Below are positions 1-10,571 of a stretch of DNA of 64,000 nucleotides, piece after piece. The stretch covers positions 4,588,001 through 4,652,000 of the forward strand of contig CM065652.1 of NCBI GenBank assembly GCA_033220425.1. Reading direction: 5' to 3'. A model generated the notes under the pieces. That model made no database searches, was not told where the DNA came from, and was given only the letters and a program-made list of their open reading frames with translations. The position numbers and the translations under genes are program-made. The stretch comes from Lepraria neglecta. Its lineage: Eukaryota; Ascomycota; Lecanoromycetes; Lecanorales; Stereocaulaceae. Each line of letters opens with the position of its first letter. The stretch's first letter is position 1.

Positions 1-298
1 CCCCGCGAGAACTTTGGCTGAATCGCTCGAATCCGGGTAGATGTTGGGGCTGCGACCTGGCGCCGTTGGGGGGTGAGGTTCCCGAGCGCTGCCGTCGATC
101 ATGGAACATCACGGCTTTCGGGGTTAAGCTTCTAGGCGCTTGGCGCCGAAGCTTGGCTACTCAGGCTGCCTTAGAGCTGCCTCTACTGCCTTAGAGTATT
201 GCGCGTTGCGCTGAGGCAGCGGGGGCACCCCTAGGAGCTCCGGGCGCTATCCGCGGAAGCTAATATTTGCCGAGGCAGAAATAATTTGCAGATGTAAA
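1..298. other. GC-rich unassigned flank
   Basis: No open reading frame or family is recognised here. The stretch lacks the TA enrichment seen in almost all of the window, so it is either single-copy or too short to have been mutated. Its first 45 bases loosely resemble the interior of the 0.6 kb MITE family (compare 43301-43345), but the match is not long enough to assign it. Confidence 0.4.
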
Positions 299-1627
299 AG
301 CTTCCTAGATATTCTCCGTTTTATTATACCCTTTCTATTTAACTAGATAGAACTAATTTCTTCTATCTAGAATCCTCTTAACTTTATACTCTATTTCCTC
401 TTTAATATTATAATAGAATATCTCTTATAGTAGTATATTTAGGTCCGCTAGCTCTAAGAGTAAGATATAGAATACTAGATATACTTTAGTATTAGATAGT
501 AGTTAGTATTTATAGTTAATAGGTCCTTCTACCCGTCTAATTAAGAATAGTCTAACCTTAATATAATCTAGTTTCTTACTTAGTCTTATTATTCTTATAT
601 TCTTTATTAGGAGGTATACTTTATCTCCCTCTTTAAGCTAAGGAATATTCTTTCTTTTTCTATTAATTTATTCCTTTAACCTCCTATTTAAGTTTTTAAT
701 AGTCCTTTATATATCTTTATATAAATTCTTAAGCTCCTCTATCTTAACTAAGGCCTTTTCTATATTAGGTCCTTCTCTAGAATATAGAAAAGTATTTATA
801 TCCTTTCTATAGTTAGTAAAGAATAGTATTAGTCTCGTCGTATCTAACCTTTTATTATTATATACTAGTTATACTATTAGAAGTAGTAAAATCTAGTTAT
901 TTTACTTCTAGTTTATATAATACCTTAAATATACTTCTATTATCTAATTCCTATATTCTATTTATCTATCTATAGATAATATACTATTAATATCTAAAGT
1001 TTGGTTCTAATTACTACTATAAGTATTTTCTAGTAGTTAGAAGTAAATAATTTATCTCTATTAGATATTATTAACTTAGGTATACTATAGTCCTTTATTA
1101 GTCTATTAAGTAGTATAAAGGCTAATTAATCTACTTTATAGATTTCTTTAAATAGTACTATAATTATATACTTTATTAATTTATCTATAATAACTATAAT
1201 TAAGTTAAAAGTATCTTATATAGCTAGGTCCTATAATAGTAGTAGTTTAATTATAAAGTCTATAGTAATATCGTTCAATAGTAATTCTAGTACCGGAGTA
1301 AACTATATTTATCTATACTTAGCGTATCGTACGGCCTTATTTTACTAGTACTAGATATATTCTTTAATATATTATTCAACGCGCGCTCGAAGCCTTAGCG
1401 CCGCGTATCCTTATTCTAGAAGTTCTACTATTTTAGATACTCCTAGGTAACTTTATAAAGGATTATTGTAGTAATCTCTAATTACTTCTTTAATATATAG
1501 ATTAGATAAGTAGGTCTTATCCTATTATTTAAGTAATACCGAATTCTATTAATCCTTTTGTAGATTTATTATAAATATATCGTTACTATAGACCTTTATA
1601 ATTCTATTAGTTATATTAGATCCTAAT
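299..1627 (-). mobile_element. Truncated Ty3/gypsy element A (3' part: integrase to chromodomain)
   Basis: The stretch is collinear with the 3' end of gypsy elements B (39530-40860) and C (58150-59470) on the same strand. The left edge is the chromodomain region, where B and C also read YL.VK.KGYN on the minus strand. It continues through the integrase C-terminus and core. It is cut at 1627 by the insertion of element D. The part that should follow beyond D is not seen, and its own LTR and 3' accessory region are missing on the left. Heavily RIP-mutated, no open frame left. Confidence 0.8.
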
Positions 1628-2462
1628 TATAAGGTATACTCTCCGTTAGCGGGCCGTTATCCTTCTATACGATAGGCTCCTCGCTAGTAGACCGTTGCTG
1701 CGCTCTAGGAGCTACGTCTCGCTAGCGCTACGATATTGGACTACGGCTTAGCTTCCCGCTATTCCTACGCTACTATATATAAAGGTATTCAAAGACGTAA
1801 AGTAGTTATATTACTAGTATAGTATAGATGATTCTATATTAGAACTAATTACTAAGGATCTTTAGAAAAGAAGTAGATAGACCGCTCCTTAAGCTTCTTC
1901 CTGCGGGTAATATATAGCCGCTATTAGGTAGCTAGCGTACTACTAAGAGCCTAGCTCCTAATAGCTACTAAGTCGATCGAATATTATCCCGACCTACGCT
2001 AGCGCTCTATATACTAGGAGATATTAGAATAGCTTTACTAACAAGTTAGTGTTCTCACTCCTAAAGCTATACACACCGGCACAAGTGGATATGTAAATAG
2101 ATGCTTGGGCGGTCTAACGCCAGGGCTAGCAGGCCTAGAAAGGCTACAACAGGTGCCCCAGCGCTAGAAAACTCCCATGCCTAGGCGGCATAGACCTGGA
2201 GTGTAGATAGGCTATATATAGGCTATGTATAAGGTGCGGGTGGGCGGGAAAGAACTGCTATGGCTCTGAAAGAGATGAACTCGACTGAAGAGCCAACTAC
2301 TGGTGGGATGCTCATACAAATAGTGCTCTCAGGAAGCACGGATCTCTCGCTATGGCCCATGGTCATGGCGCATGGCTGAAACCGCATCTGATCATGAGAC
2401 ACACTAACCCACAGTCCTACTGTAGCGAATAGACCCCTTCTAATATAATAGTTAGTATTATA
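1628..2462 (-). repeat. 3' LTR of element D, split by a 0.4 kb insert
   Basis: Reverse complement of the 451-bp LTRs of element E (18605-19055 and 46030-46480). Outer ends are RIP-altered TG...CA. The 835-bp span equals 451 bp of LTR plus an insert of about 384 bp at 2048-2432. A polypurine tract (AAGAGGGGAGA on the minus strand) lies directly before the LTR, at 2467-2480. Confidence 0.85.
2048..2432. mobile_element. Unclassified GC-rich insertion in the D LTR
   Basis: The D LTR is colinear with the E LTR on both sides of this block, so the block is an insertion. It is GC-rich and barely RIP-affected. No ORF is recognised. Terminal repeats and target duplication are not clear: GTTAGTGT occurs at the left end and, inverted, about 20 bp inside the right end. 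It could be a MITE, a solo LTR or a captured fragment. Confidence 0.6.
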
Positions 2463-2937
2463 ATTATCTCCCCTCTTAAGTACTAGCCCTCTAGTATAAA
2501 CCTGTAGCGGTATATATTCGTAGCGTATACTAATAGTCGGACTAGATAGTTATAGATAGAGCTCGTTAAAAACCTTCTAAAACCCGATAGGAAAAAGGAG
2601 AGAAAAGAGTCTCTACTTTATACAAGCTCCGAAATAATATAAATATATTTACTACTATAGTAATAAGATTATAAGGTAAATTTATTTCGAAGTAAATCTT
2701 GTATAATACTAGCTAATCGCTATCGCCATATTAAAACCCTATAGATTCCCCTTTTACTTTCTTCTTTTTTAACTTCTACTATTTATAGTATATACTCTAT
2801 AATCTAATATTCCTTTAGTAGGTATAGACTCTAATCGATAATAGCTTATCTTATTATAATAATTCTTGATTCCTAAATAAATAGAGCTATCACGGAGTCC
2901 TTATAAAATAATATTAATATTTTAATAGTTAACTATA

Positions 2938-3403
2938 TATTACAAGCTACAACCGTGCTATCCTAAACGCATGGCTGTCGAATATTATCGAACGGGCTTG
3001 GCACCGAGTCGAACGAATTAGTATTCGACTCGGACAAGACCCTGAGGCTTGGCATGCTAAGCGATGAGTACTATGAGCGTAGTACGCTCAATACGCTTAA
3101 GAATAATGAGCGCAATGAGTATAGTGCGATTAGTGCGCTTATGAAGGGCTTGGTAGGATTTCCTATTGCTATATATAAGAGTACTTGCTTACCACTTGGA
3201 GCATCGTGCTCAACTTCTGTTTTCATCTAGTATCTACTATATACGATAGATCTCTTAGGCTAGGCACTAAATATATATCATCTGATTATATACTAGACCC
3301 GCTTAGTATCACTTGAAGCCTGCTTCACCCTCTTGTGTGGTTGCACCCCTATCCCTATTGAGAACAATCTATAATACGATACCGGAACGCACGGTTCGTA
3401 ACA
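2938..3403 (+). repeat. Solo LTR related to element C/G LTRs
   Basis: A 466-bp block starts TATTACAAG (RIP form of TGTTACAAG) and ends CGTAACA, flanked by perfect 5-bp duplications CTATA (2933-2937 and 3404-3408). The right two thirds match the element C LTR in reverse (for example the shared GATAGATCTCTTAGGCTAGG segment). The left part, with its repeated GAGCGC motifs followed by TGGTAGGATTTC and a TATATATA box, resembles the element G LTR instead. It interrupts the accessory region of element D. Confidence 0.88.
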
Positions 3404-3429
3404 CTATAGTAGTAGAAGTAAATACGACT

Positions 3430-4096
3430 TAATACGTAAGAGCTCCGTTATCGGGGCGCTACTAATATTCGTAGTAGCGGACCTTCCGTATAGGCCGTGT
3501 CTTCGGGTATAAGTCTAGTACTACTATAGGCTAGTATCTCTTTATACTCGGTATAAAGGGGTATAATATAGAGTAAACCGTTGTATTATAGTATAAATAT
3601 CACTTTACTTTCTATCTACGTTCCGCTAATATTAAAGATACTACTAGAGTTTAGGGTAGAGGTCTAGGCGCTCTCTACTAAGTCAGTCGATAGTATAGTA
3701 GTAGTAGACGTATTACGCCCGTTAGTCTAGCGTATTAGGGACCTACTTTAGTAGGTTACCTAGTAGTATAAAGACTATAGTATAACCCTCGCTACGTTAG
3801 GCTATTAGTTAGCTCGGTAGGTAGCCGACCTAGAGGGAAGGGTATAGATATTAGTAAGAAATCCGAATCTGTAAGTTAGCTCCGTTAACTCGTTATAGAA
3901 GGTAAATTATATCCTAGTCTTTCCTTCTCTATCCTTCTAATATACCGCTTTCCTTAACTCCGCTTATACGCCTTATATACTATATATATACTAACTAATT
4001 TTCTCTAGGATAAGGTAGAAGGGCTATATATTATAAGTATAGAGGTAAGTATAGTAGAGGAGAGTAAGGAGAGTAATAAGGAAGAAGAGGAGGAAA

Positions 4097-4131
<35 letters not shown>

Positions 4132-4430
4132 AAGGAATAGGAGGAAGAGATAGAAGAGGAGGAAGAGGTAAGTCTTCGCGTACTATATACTCTTCGCTAT
4201 AATACTAAGCTATATAGTTAGAGAGGGCGCCTTCTAGTCTCCCTTAACCGGCTATCCCTTAGGATACTATATTTAAGGAGAGGGAGGAGAGGAGGATAGA
4301 GGAGAGGAGGATAGAGGAGAGGAGGGTAGTAAGGAGGGAGAGGAGGAGGGAGAGGAGAAGAGCTACGAAAGTAGTAAGGAGGGTAAACGATATTATTCCG
4401 TCGCTTCTCCGTATACTAACTTTCTAGGCT
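3430..4430 (+). pseudogene. Antisense accessory tract of element D, possible spliced gene
   Basis: This lies between the pol 3' end and the 3' LTR of D, on the strand opposite to pol, in the position where elements G, B and C carry an antisense cysteine-cluster gene. Long reading frames here are broken only by TAA/TAG stops of the kind RIP makes from Gln codons. A candidate intron (3902-4008, 107 bp) starts GTAAAT, has an ACTAAC branch-like site and ends in TAG. The same intron with a GTAAGT donor, also 107 bp, is found in element E (36514-36620). Downstream is a purine-rich block (about 4075-4170 and 4280-4380) that reads as poly-Glu, Arg/Gly-rich or Lys/Arg-rich depending on frame. I cannot decide the true frame, and homology to the G/B/C gene is by position only. 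Confidence 0.45.
3902..4008 (+). other. Candidate intron in D accessory tract
   Basis: GTAAAT donor, ACTAAC branch-like motif near the 3' end and TTTTCTCTAG acceptor. The homologous block in E (36514-36620, minus) has the same length with GTAAGT and TTTCTTCTAG ends. Conservation of length and splice signals in two diverged copies supports a real intron. Confidence 0.55.
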
Positions 4431-6325
4431 CGGCCCTCTTAGATTACATCCTTACTATTTTTCTTTTTAGTATTCTAGTATTTAGCGTTAGACGCTCGTA
4501 ATTTAAAGCTATCTTATCGATACCTTAATAATATAACTATAAGATTTTATAGTTATATTTAATTAAGATAACTTTCTTCTATACTTCCTTCCGCGTCCTA
4601 TCTATTCTTTATACTTACGCTTAAAGACTAGTATATTAATAAGTTCTAGGGGCTATATAAAATCCGCTAACTCTATACTATCGTATAAATAATAGGGTTT
4701 AAATAAGGATATATAAAAGGTATTATAGATACGATAACCCGGTAGTAGTATAAGTCGATACGTCTATACTCTAACCTTATCTTTAATTCTAAAAGGGCTA
4801 ATAAACCGATAGGATAGCTTCTTACTTAGCTATCTTTACTTAAGACTTTTAGTTAATAGTATTACTAATTAATCTACTTAGTACTCTTTAGACTTATATT
4901 TTTAGTTATAATACTTCGTCTACGCCTTAATAGCTCTCTACTAATACTCCTTAATCGTTTCATAATAGTACTATAACCGCTCTATCTATTCTTTTATTAA
5001 TAGTATCTCTCTCTTTAGAGAGCTATCCTCGGCTTTCTAATAAATTTCGAGGTTATAACTATATCCTATAAAAACGGCGAGTAGCTAATAGAGATATAGA
5101 GTCTATTTATATAAGTAAATTCAGCTACGGGCAAGAGCTTTACCTAATTTGTTTATTCTAAATTCGTAAACGTCTATAAGAAATATTCTAATATCTAGTT
5201 TTAGCGTTTTATCTAACTATCCGTCTATAGGTAAAAAGTAGTACTTATATACTATTTAGTCTTCGTATAATAGTAAACCGCTAACTAGAATATACTTATG
5301 AATATAGCTCTTCTATCGCTTATACTACTAGTTAGTATACTATATTAGTAGACTACTTTATTAAAGAAGAGGTCGGCTAGCTCGGTAGCGACGATAGTTT
5401 TAGTAATAGATAGATAACGAGCTATCTTGGTGAATCTATCTACTACTACCAAAATCGAGTTATATATAACGCCGTCTCGTTTACTTAGAGGTAATCCTAT
5501 TATAAAATCTATAGTCTATTCCTACTATAGACCTTTTTAGTAATAGTAATAATTATAATTCGCTATAAGAACGATATCTAGCTACTTGAACCCTTTAATA
5601 GATATCGTATATATATATATATAGTTCTATATCTGCTCCGCGATATTATACTAATAGTATTTGCGCTATAGAAGCTCTAGTATCTTTTCGGCTCCAAAGT
5701 GTCCTACTAGGGGGTTATTATAGTATTTACCAATTAATTCTTATCTTAAAGTACTATCTTTAGGGATATATAGTCGTTCTTTATACTAAAGGAGGTTCTT
5801 ATTATTAAAAGACTAATCTTAATCTAGAAGGCGCTAGCGCCCCTCTAACTCTATACTATCGCGTCTATATTTCCTAATCTACTTATTATAGTATTATAAA
5901 TTAGAAATTAGTAACTTAAATAGTCTTTAGGTATCTATATAAGGCCTTTCCTTAAGATCTCTAACGGTTTTACTTAGTATAACTATCTAAATACTTATAA
6001 CTTATAACCCTAGCTATAGTATCGACTAGTCGGCGCGCTTATATATACTTATATCCTCTATAGACTAAAGTACTAGCTTGTTCTATAACGTTAGTAATAG
6101 CTTAGTATTCAATAGCGAGGCCTCTTTATAATCTAGGCGCCTGGAAGGAGAATTAGCGGGATTAGTTTTGCCCGCTCTATAGATTATCTCGGAGTTATAA
6201 GCTACGAGCTTTAGTATCTACTATATTTACTATAGCGTTAACTCTTTTAGCTTTATAAATCCCTATAAATTATTATAATCCGCTAGGTTTTCTGAAAAAC
6301 CAAGATATTATCCAAATATACTATA

Positions 6326-6950
6326 TATCGCGCTTTCCCAAATCTTACTAAGAACTTCTAATTTGCTAGACGCGCGGATAGGGCTGAAATTAGCCTATTA
6401 GTAGGATTAGCAAATAGCGCTCGCTAATAGGTCAATTTCAGCGTAATCAGCAAATAGCGCCCGCTAATAGCGCGATTTCAGCGTATTTAGTAACTCCGGC
6501 TTGCTAATAGTAGGATTAGTAGGATTAGTAAATATTTAGCGAATCACGTGATTGATAATTAAGCAAAATGTTGATTTTCTATAATCGTCGCTATCGACGG
6601 CAGCGACTCCCCTAGAGCCCTATCAATACTAGCTGAAAACGAACCCCGGAATCGTGCGATTGGGCCCAAATTCTCGCGGGGGTGATGTTCGTAGCTACCC
6701 TAGGGGTTTAGTTGCGGCGTCGCAGTATCGTAATCATTGCGCGCGGTCGTATATCTTCGGGGATAATTTTTGGGTGCTGCTTGGTTACTAATAATACCTT
6801 TAAGTTACTAATAGTAACTAGAGTTGCTAATCCTACTAATTTCTCGGCCCGCAATTGATATAGGATGTAGATCCTAATCGCTATACGGCCTACTAATAGC
6901 GCAAAACTAGCTATAACGCTAATGATATAATCTTTTGGGAAAGCGCGATA
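6326..6950. mobile_element. 0.6 kb MITE, copy 1 (in D)
   Basis: The 625-bp element has inverted ends CATCGCGCTTTCCCAAA (here with the first C as T) and is flanked by TA on both sides. Element E has uninterrupted sequence at the homologous site, confirming insertion. It sits a few bases before the RT YLDD box of D. Four copies occur in the window (others at 24667, 42889 and 54530). Short internal motifs such as ATTTCAGCG and GCAAATAGCGCCCGCT are repeated two to three times. It has no coding capacity. Confidence 0.9.
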
Positions 6951-7984
6951 TATATATTATATCGACTAGGCCTATACGGGCCTAATTGATATACGCTTAG
7001 AAAGTAGTAGGGGTATTCGCTAATCTAAATAGTATAATAAGATATTTAAAGTAACTATAACGCGTACGGAATACTATCTTTTATTTATCGCTATATTTAA
7101 TTTAGATATAGTAATATATATCCTTAAGGTCTAGCTTTAAGAATACTTTAGTACCGCTTAAGCGGCCTAGCGTCTCGGTAATTAGGGTTAATAGATACTA
7201 ATTCTTGATTATTATCGTATTTAACCCTCGATAATCTATATAAAGATATAGCCTTCTATTCTTTTTCGATATAAAAAGTATAGATACTCCTACTAGTAAA
7301 ACGGAGTAGTAAATCTACTTCTTTCCTAGTATATTATTAAGATACCGTTGAAGCTTCGTTAGCTCTATCCTTAATAGATTATAGATAGAACTATAAGGTA
7401 GCTCTCTACTATCTAACTTAATAGTATAGTCTCCCTACTTTTATTTAGATAAGATCTCTACTTTCTTACTTAAGAAGATATCTTTAAACTTCTATAATTT
7501 AGGAGGAAGGGTTATATCGAAATTATTAGTCTAAGGTTACTCCGCTATTACGGCGCTAGCGTAAACTATAGCGAATACTTTCTATTCCTATTATAAGACT
7601 TTACTAAATTCGATTAGTCTATTCTACTATATTAGTCTAGGATTTATTTGATACCGCTATTAGTATACTAGCGTATTAACTATAATACCTAACTTATAAA
7701 GTATTAGTATCCTAATAATTAAATCGGGACCCTTCTAGTCTACGGCGTAGAATAAGAAACTATATTCCTTTTCTTGCCTCTAGTTATTAGTAGCTATATA
7801 GCTTAACTAAAGCACCCTATAATAAAAGGCGCCTTATCTACTTAGCTATACCGGTGTTGGTAAGATAGCGCGTTCTAGCTATAAATTATATTGTACTATA
7901 AATCGCTAAGAGACTAAGCTAATCGTTGCCCTAGAGTTAATCAGCTCCTTAATAGGCTATTAACTACCTAGGAGGATTATTTAT

Positions 7985-8157
7985 TGTCAGGAGAAAGAAG
8001 CTCTCTATATAAGTATTGAATAATATTGATAATAAGTAAGATATTGAGTGTTCTATGGAGAGAAATCTGTATATAAGCATGCGCCAAGCCGCTAGTACTG
8101 AAGGTACACAAGTAGACTGAGATAAGGATTGCATGTATATATGCAATAATCGTAACA
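7985..8157 (-). repeat. Left LTR of the short LTR element
   Basis: 173 bp, TG...CA ends, near-identical to 9573-9745. It contains TATATAAG boxes in both directions. Confidence 0.92.
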
Positions 8158-8548
8158 GTTACTACCAAAAAGAGAAAAAATGGCGACGTCCTCGTTGCCA
8201 TAGCGATAGCGAGCTCTAACAGCGTAGATTGACCAATCACAGTGTAGAATTCCATCTCTTATGTATACGCATACAATATTTCGTATATGTATGTAGTTCG
8301 GGCAGGTAGAGGTGAAAATCTGGCGGCGGTACAGCGACGGCATTACAGAAAAACTCGGGTAATAGTTGCTCCGGAAGGTGTCTAGGGGTTATCTGATTGG
8401 CGGAGCAGGTGTTGAATGTAATTAGATAAGGTGGTATGGAGTGTTGAAGTTGAAATAAGTCGCGTATACGGAGGTCTTGGCAAAACTTTCGGTTTGTAAT
8501 TGCAGAAGCATGCTTAGTAGCCAAATTGCTCCTATGTATGCTCAGCGC

Positions 8549-9115
8549 TTAGCCATCTCCACTGAATTTAGCGACTAGTACTGAGGTCCAAGTACCAGTG
8601 CTAATCGCAGGATCCATGAGCTCATGTCTTCGGGGATAGCCAATGGCGTCGGTTCTTGGCGTTTGGCTGAATTGAATTGGTGGAGTAACTTTTGGCTGAG
8701 CAAATTGGGTGGTTTGCTGAGGAGCAGAAGTCTCCTTGCGGGGGCATTCCCACTGATCAGAAATTGAATCATCTTCACCATAGTTTGGTGGGGCCGTATC
8801 AGTCCGAGATACTGGGGTATACTTAGGAGTAAATTCCTGTGTTGCAGATGCAGAGGTTTCATCGAGGGCAAATTGCTGTGTTGCAGATATAGAGGTTTCA
8901 TCGAGGGCAAATTGCTGTATTGCAGATGCAGAGGTCTCAGGCTCAGGGGCAAATTGCGGAGGTGTAGTAGTAATTCCAGCTGCGTATTGCGTCATAGCTT
9001 CTCTGATAGCAAGCTGAATTGACTTATATAGCTCATATCTTTGCTGCGGTGTAAAACCTGGATATCGAGAGGCAGAACTCTCGTTCCAAGCTGAATAGTC
9101 CCATAATGTAGACAT
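8549..9115 (-). CDS. Unknown Pro/Gln/Thr-rich protein in short LTR element
   Basis: An open frame of 188 codons starts at an ATG at 9115. I do not recognise the family. The N-terminal 50 residues look globular, with a Trp- and Tyr-containing start and a short helical stretch. Residues of about 60-100 carry a 13-residue repeat (QQFALDETSISAT-like, roughly three units). The remainder is Pro-, Gln- and Thr-rich and probably disordered. The stop is TAA in a CpA-type context, and the same frame stays open for another 104 codons to 8237. The original product may thus have had about 290 residues, with the stop created by RIP. It is the only sizeable frame in this non-autonomous element. A Gag-like packaging role or a captured host fragment are both possible; neither is shown. 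Confidence 0.5.
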   Translation of the reverse strand: MSTLWDYSAWNESSASRYPGFTPQQRYELYKSIQLAIREAMTQYAAGITTTPPQFAPEPETSASAIQQFALDETSISATQQFALDETSASATQEFTPKYTPVSRTDTAPPNYGEDDSISDQWECPRKETSAPQQTTQFAQPKVTPPIQFSQTPRTDAIGYPRRHELMDPAISTGTWTSVLVAKFSGDG

Positions 9116-9305
9116 CTCATTTGTAGTGCTTTTTCCAGCTGATTTGCAGCTGATTTGGCAGTTGATTTGGCAGGCAATTTGCTCGGTGATGTAGTTGGAG
9201 ATGTCGTAGCAGCTGGTGCTTAGGTGGCGACACGATTGGTTAGCAGTGAGTGCTGCTGTTGGCGTCTCTGGATCAGGGCAGGTGGGCGTAGGATGTAATT
9301 GGTTG

Positions 9306-9530
9306 ACAGCTTAGTGGGACTGTCTACAAACGAGTATCCAGCGAAGGAGTCGTTTGCTCGGCGTGTAAGAACTAGGGCAGGTAGGCGTAATTGATGTAAT
9401 TAGTTAACAGCTTAGTGAGACTGTCTGCAAACGAGTATCCAGTAAAGGGGTCGTTTGCTCGGCGTATAAGAACTAGGGCAGGTAGGCGTAATTGATGTTG
9501 AGGCAGGAAGAACTAGGGCAGGTAGGCGAA
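9306..9530. repeat. 101-bp tandem repeat upstream of the ORF
   Basis: Two copies of a block of about 101 bp (9306-9406 and 9407-9500), both containing ACAGCTTAGTG, AACGAGTATCCAG and GAACTAGGGCAGGTAGGCG. A third partial copy is at 9507-9530. It lies inside the short LTR element, between its right LTR and the ORF start, where a packaging or leader signal would be. Confidence 0.8.
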
Positions 9531-9572
9531 GCTCTAATTGGATGGTGGACACGGTGTCCCGTTACTACCAAT

Positions 9573-9745
9573 TGTCAGGAGAAAGAAGCTCTCTATATAA
9601 GTGTTGAATAATATTGATAATAAGTAAGATGTTGAGTGTTCTATGGAGAGAAATCTGTATATAAGCATGCGCCAAGCCGCTAGTACTGAAGGTACACAAG
9701 TAGACTGAGATAAGGATTGCATGCATGTATGCAATAACCGTAACA
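9573..9745 (-). repeat. Right LTR of the short LTR element
   Basis: 173-bp partner of 7985-8157. The five or so differences are all C/T or G/A. It is followed by the target duplication TTTAT. Confidence 0.92.
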
Positions 9746-9848
9746 TTTATCCCGTAAGGTAAAGAGGTTCTAAGGCTTCTATTCGTCTATCTTCCCCCGT
9801 TTACTTAGCGGTAGTAGGGTACTATCTTTTTTTAACTATACCGAATTA

Positions 9849-10431
9849 TGGCCCGGAAAGATATGGGATATCCCATAGGATATCCCAAGGGTTGGGTATG
9901 GGATTCCGGTATGGGATGGGATTAGAAGATCCTAAATCCCATATCTTTTAGGAGATATGGGATGGGATCTCAATAGGATATCCTACGGTATGGGATATTG
10001 GTGGGATTATCTAATGGTACGGGATATTTTCGGGATATCCCAGTAGCGGATAAGATAAGACCTATACTTGGAATTTCTAGTCATTATTCTAGTCATCAAA
10101 ACTTCAAATATTTTTTTGAATATTCTATAATATAGGATATTCTAGTAGGAAATATAGAATTATAGAATATTCAAAAAAATATTTGAAGTTTTGATAACTA
10201 GAATGATGACTAGAAATTCCAAGTATAGGTCTTATCTTATCCGCTACTGGGATATCCCGAAAATATCCCGTACCATTAGATAATCCCACCAATATCCCAT
10301 ACCGTGGGATATCCCATTGAGATCCCATACCTCCTACTAATGGTATGGGATTTCAGACCTTGATACTATACCATACCCCGGGATGGGTAAGAGAGCCAAT
10401 ATCCCATACCATCCTATATCTTTCCGGGCCA
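9849..10431. mobile_element. Foldback (long inverted repeat) MITE
   Basis: The 583-bp element reads TGGCCCGGAAAGATATGGGA inward from the left end; its right end, CTTTCCGGGCCA, is the reverse complement of the left terminus, and TA lies on both sides (9847-9848, 10432-10433). The two arms of about 290 bp are largely complementary. The innermost part (about 10050-10120 against 10160-10230) is nearly perfect around a short centre. Many GGGATATCCC palindromes occur within each arm. No transposase. The internal ORFs are products of the palindrome. Confidence 0.9.
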
Positions 10432-10571
10432 TAAGTAGACGGTAGGCAAGTCTGAAGCCTTTCCGATAGACTACTAGTATAGTAATCCTAGCTATAAAGC
10501 TATCTACGTCGTAACTGCGCCTGACCTAAGGGTCGGTCCTCTACTCGGCCTATTTGAATACCTCTACGGAC
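10432..10571. other. Unassigned sequence between foldback element and G
   Basis: No gene or family recognised. It is contiguous with 16985-17206 once element G is removed (shared duplication CGGAC). It does not match E beyond the foldback element, so it is either a diverged 5' portion of D or unrelated flank. Confidence 0.4.

Larger units (their letters stand above)
7985..9745 (-). mobile_element. Short LTR element (1.76 kb) with its own ORF
   Basis: Two 173-bp direct repeats (7985-8157, 9573-9745) with TGTCAGG...CGTAACA ends enclose 1.4 kb. The whole is flanked by a perfect 5-bp duplication TTTAT (7980-7984, 9746-9750), so it inserted as a unit into element D. It is too small for gag-pol, and the interior is barely mutated. 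Minus orientation is suggested by the ORF at 8549-9115 and by a TGGTAGTAACGGG primer-site-like motif just inside the right LTR. Oddly, GTTACTACCAA lies at both inner LTR edges (8158 and about 9561). The LTRs differ at about five positions, all transitions. Confidence 0.9.
1628..9848 (-). mobile_element. Ty3/gypsy element D, 5'-truncated, same family as E
   Basis: D is collinear in reverse with element E (18605-46480). Its 3' LTR is 1628-2462, the antisense accessory tract 3430-4430, and pol runs leftward from about 9848 to 4530. The sequence to the left of the LTR ends in CTAAT, a candidate half of a 5-bp target duplication within element A. The 5' LTR and most of gag are absent; homology to E stops at the foldback element near 9848. 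Compared with E it lacks about 630 bp just after the YLDD box (E 21323-21953), which removes most of RNase H. Inserts inside it: 2048-2432, 2938-3403, 6326-6950 and 7985-9745. Confidence 0.85.
4530..9848 (-). pseudogene. Gag-pol remnant of gypsy element D
   Basis: Degenerate retrotransposon polyprotein on the minus strand, collinear with E 20150-23310, 34154-34341 and 35321-35650. Recognisable segments from right to left: the gag/protease end (9746-9848 and 7500-7984), reverse transcriptase around 7010-7330, the integrase core around 5100-5560, and a basic C-terminal tail after the chromodomain at about 4530-4700. The YLDD box reads YLDN and lies at the very edge of a MITE (6326-6950). About 630 bp after it, covering the RT thumb and RNase H in E, are missing. 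Many Gln and Trp codons are TAA/TAG, so nothing here can be translated. Autonomous function is lost. Confidence 0.8.

Noticed and set aside
10125-10328. 67-codon ORF
   Set aside because: It is one arm of the foldback element; the palindrome creates frames on both strands.
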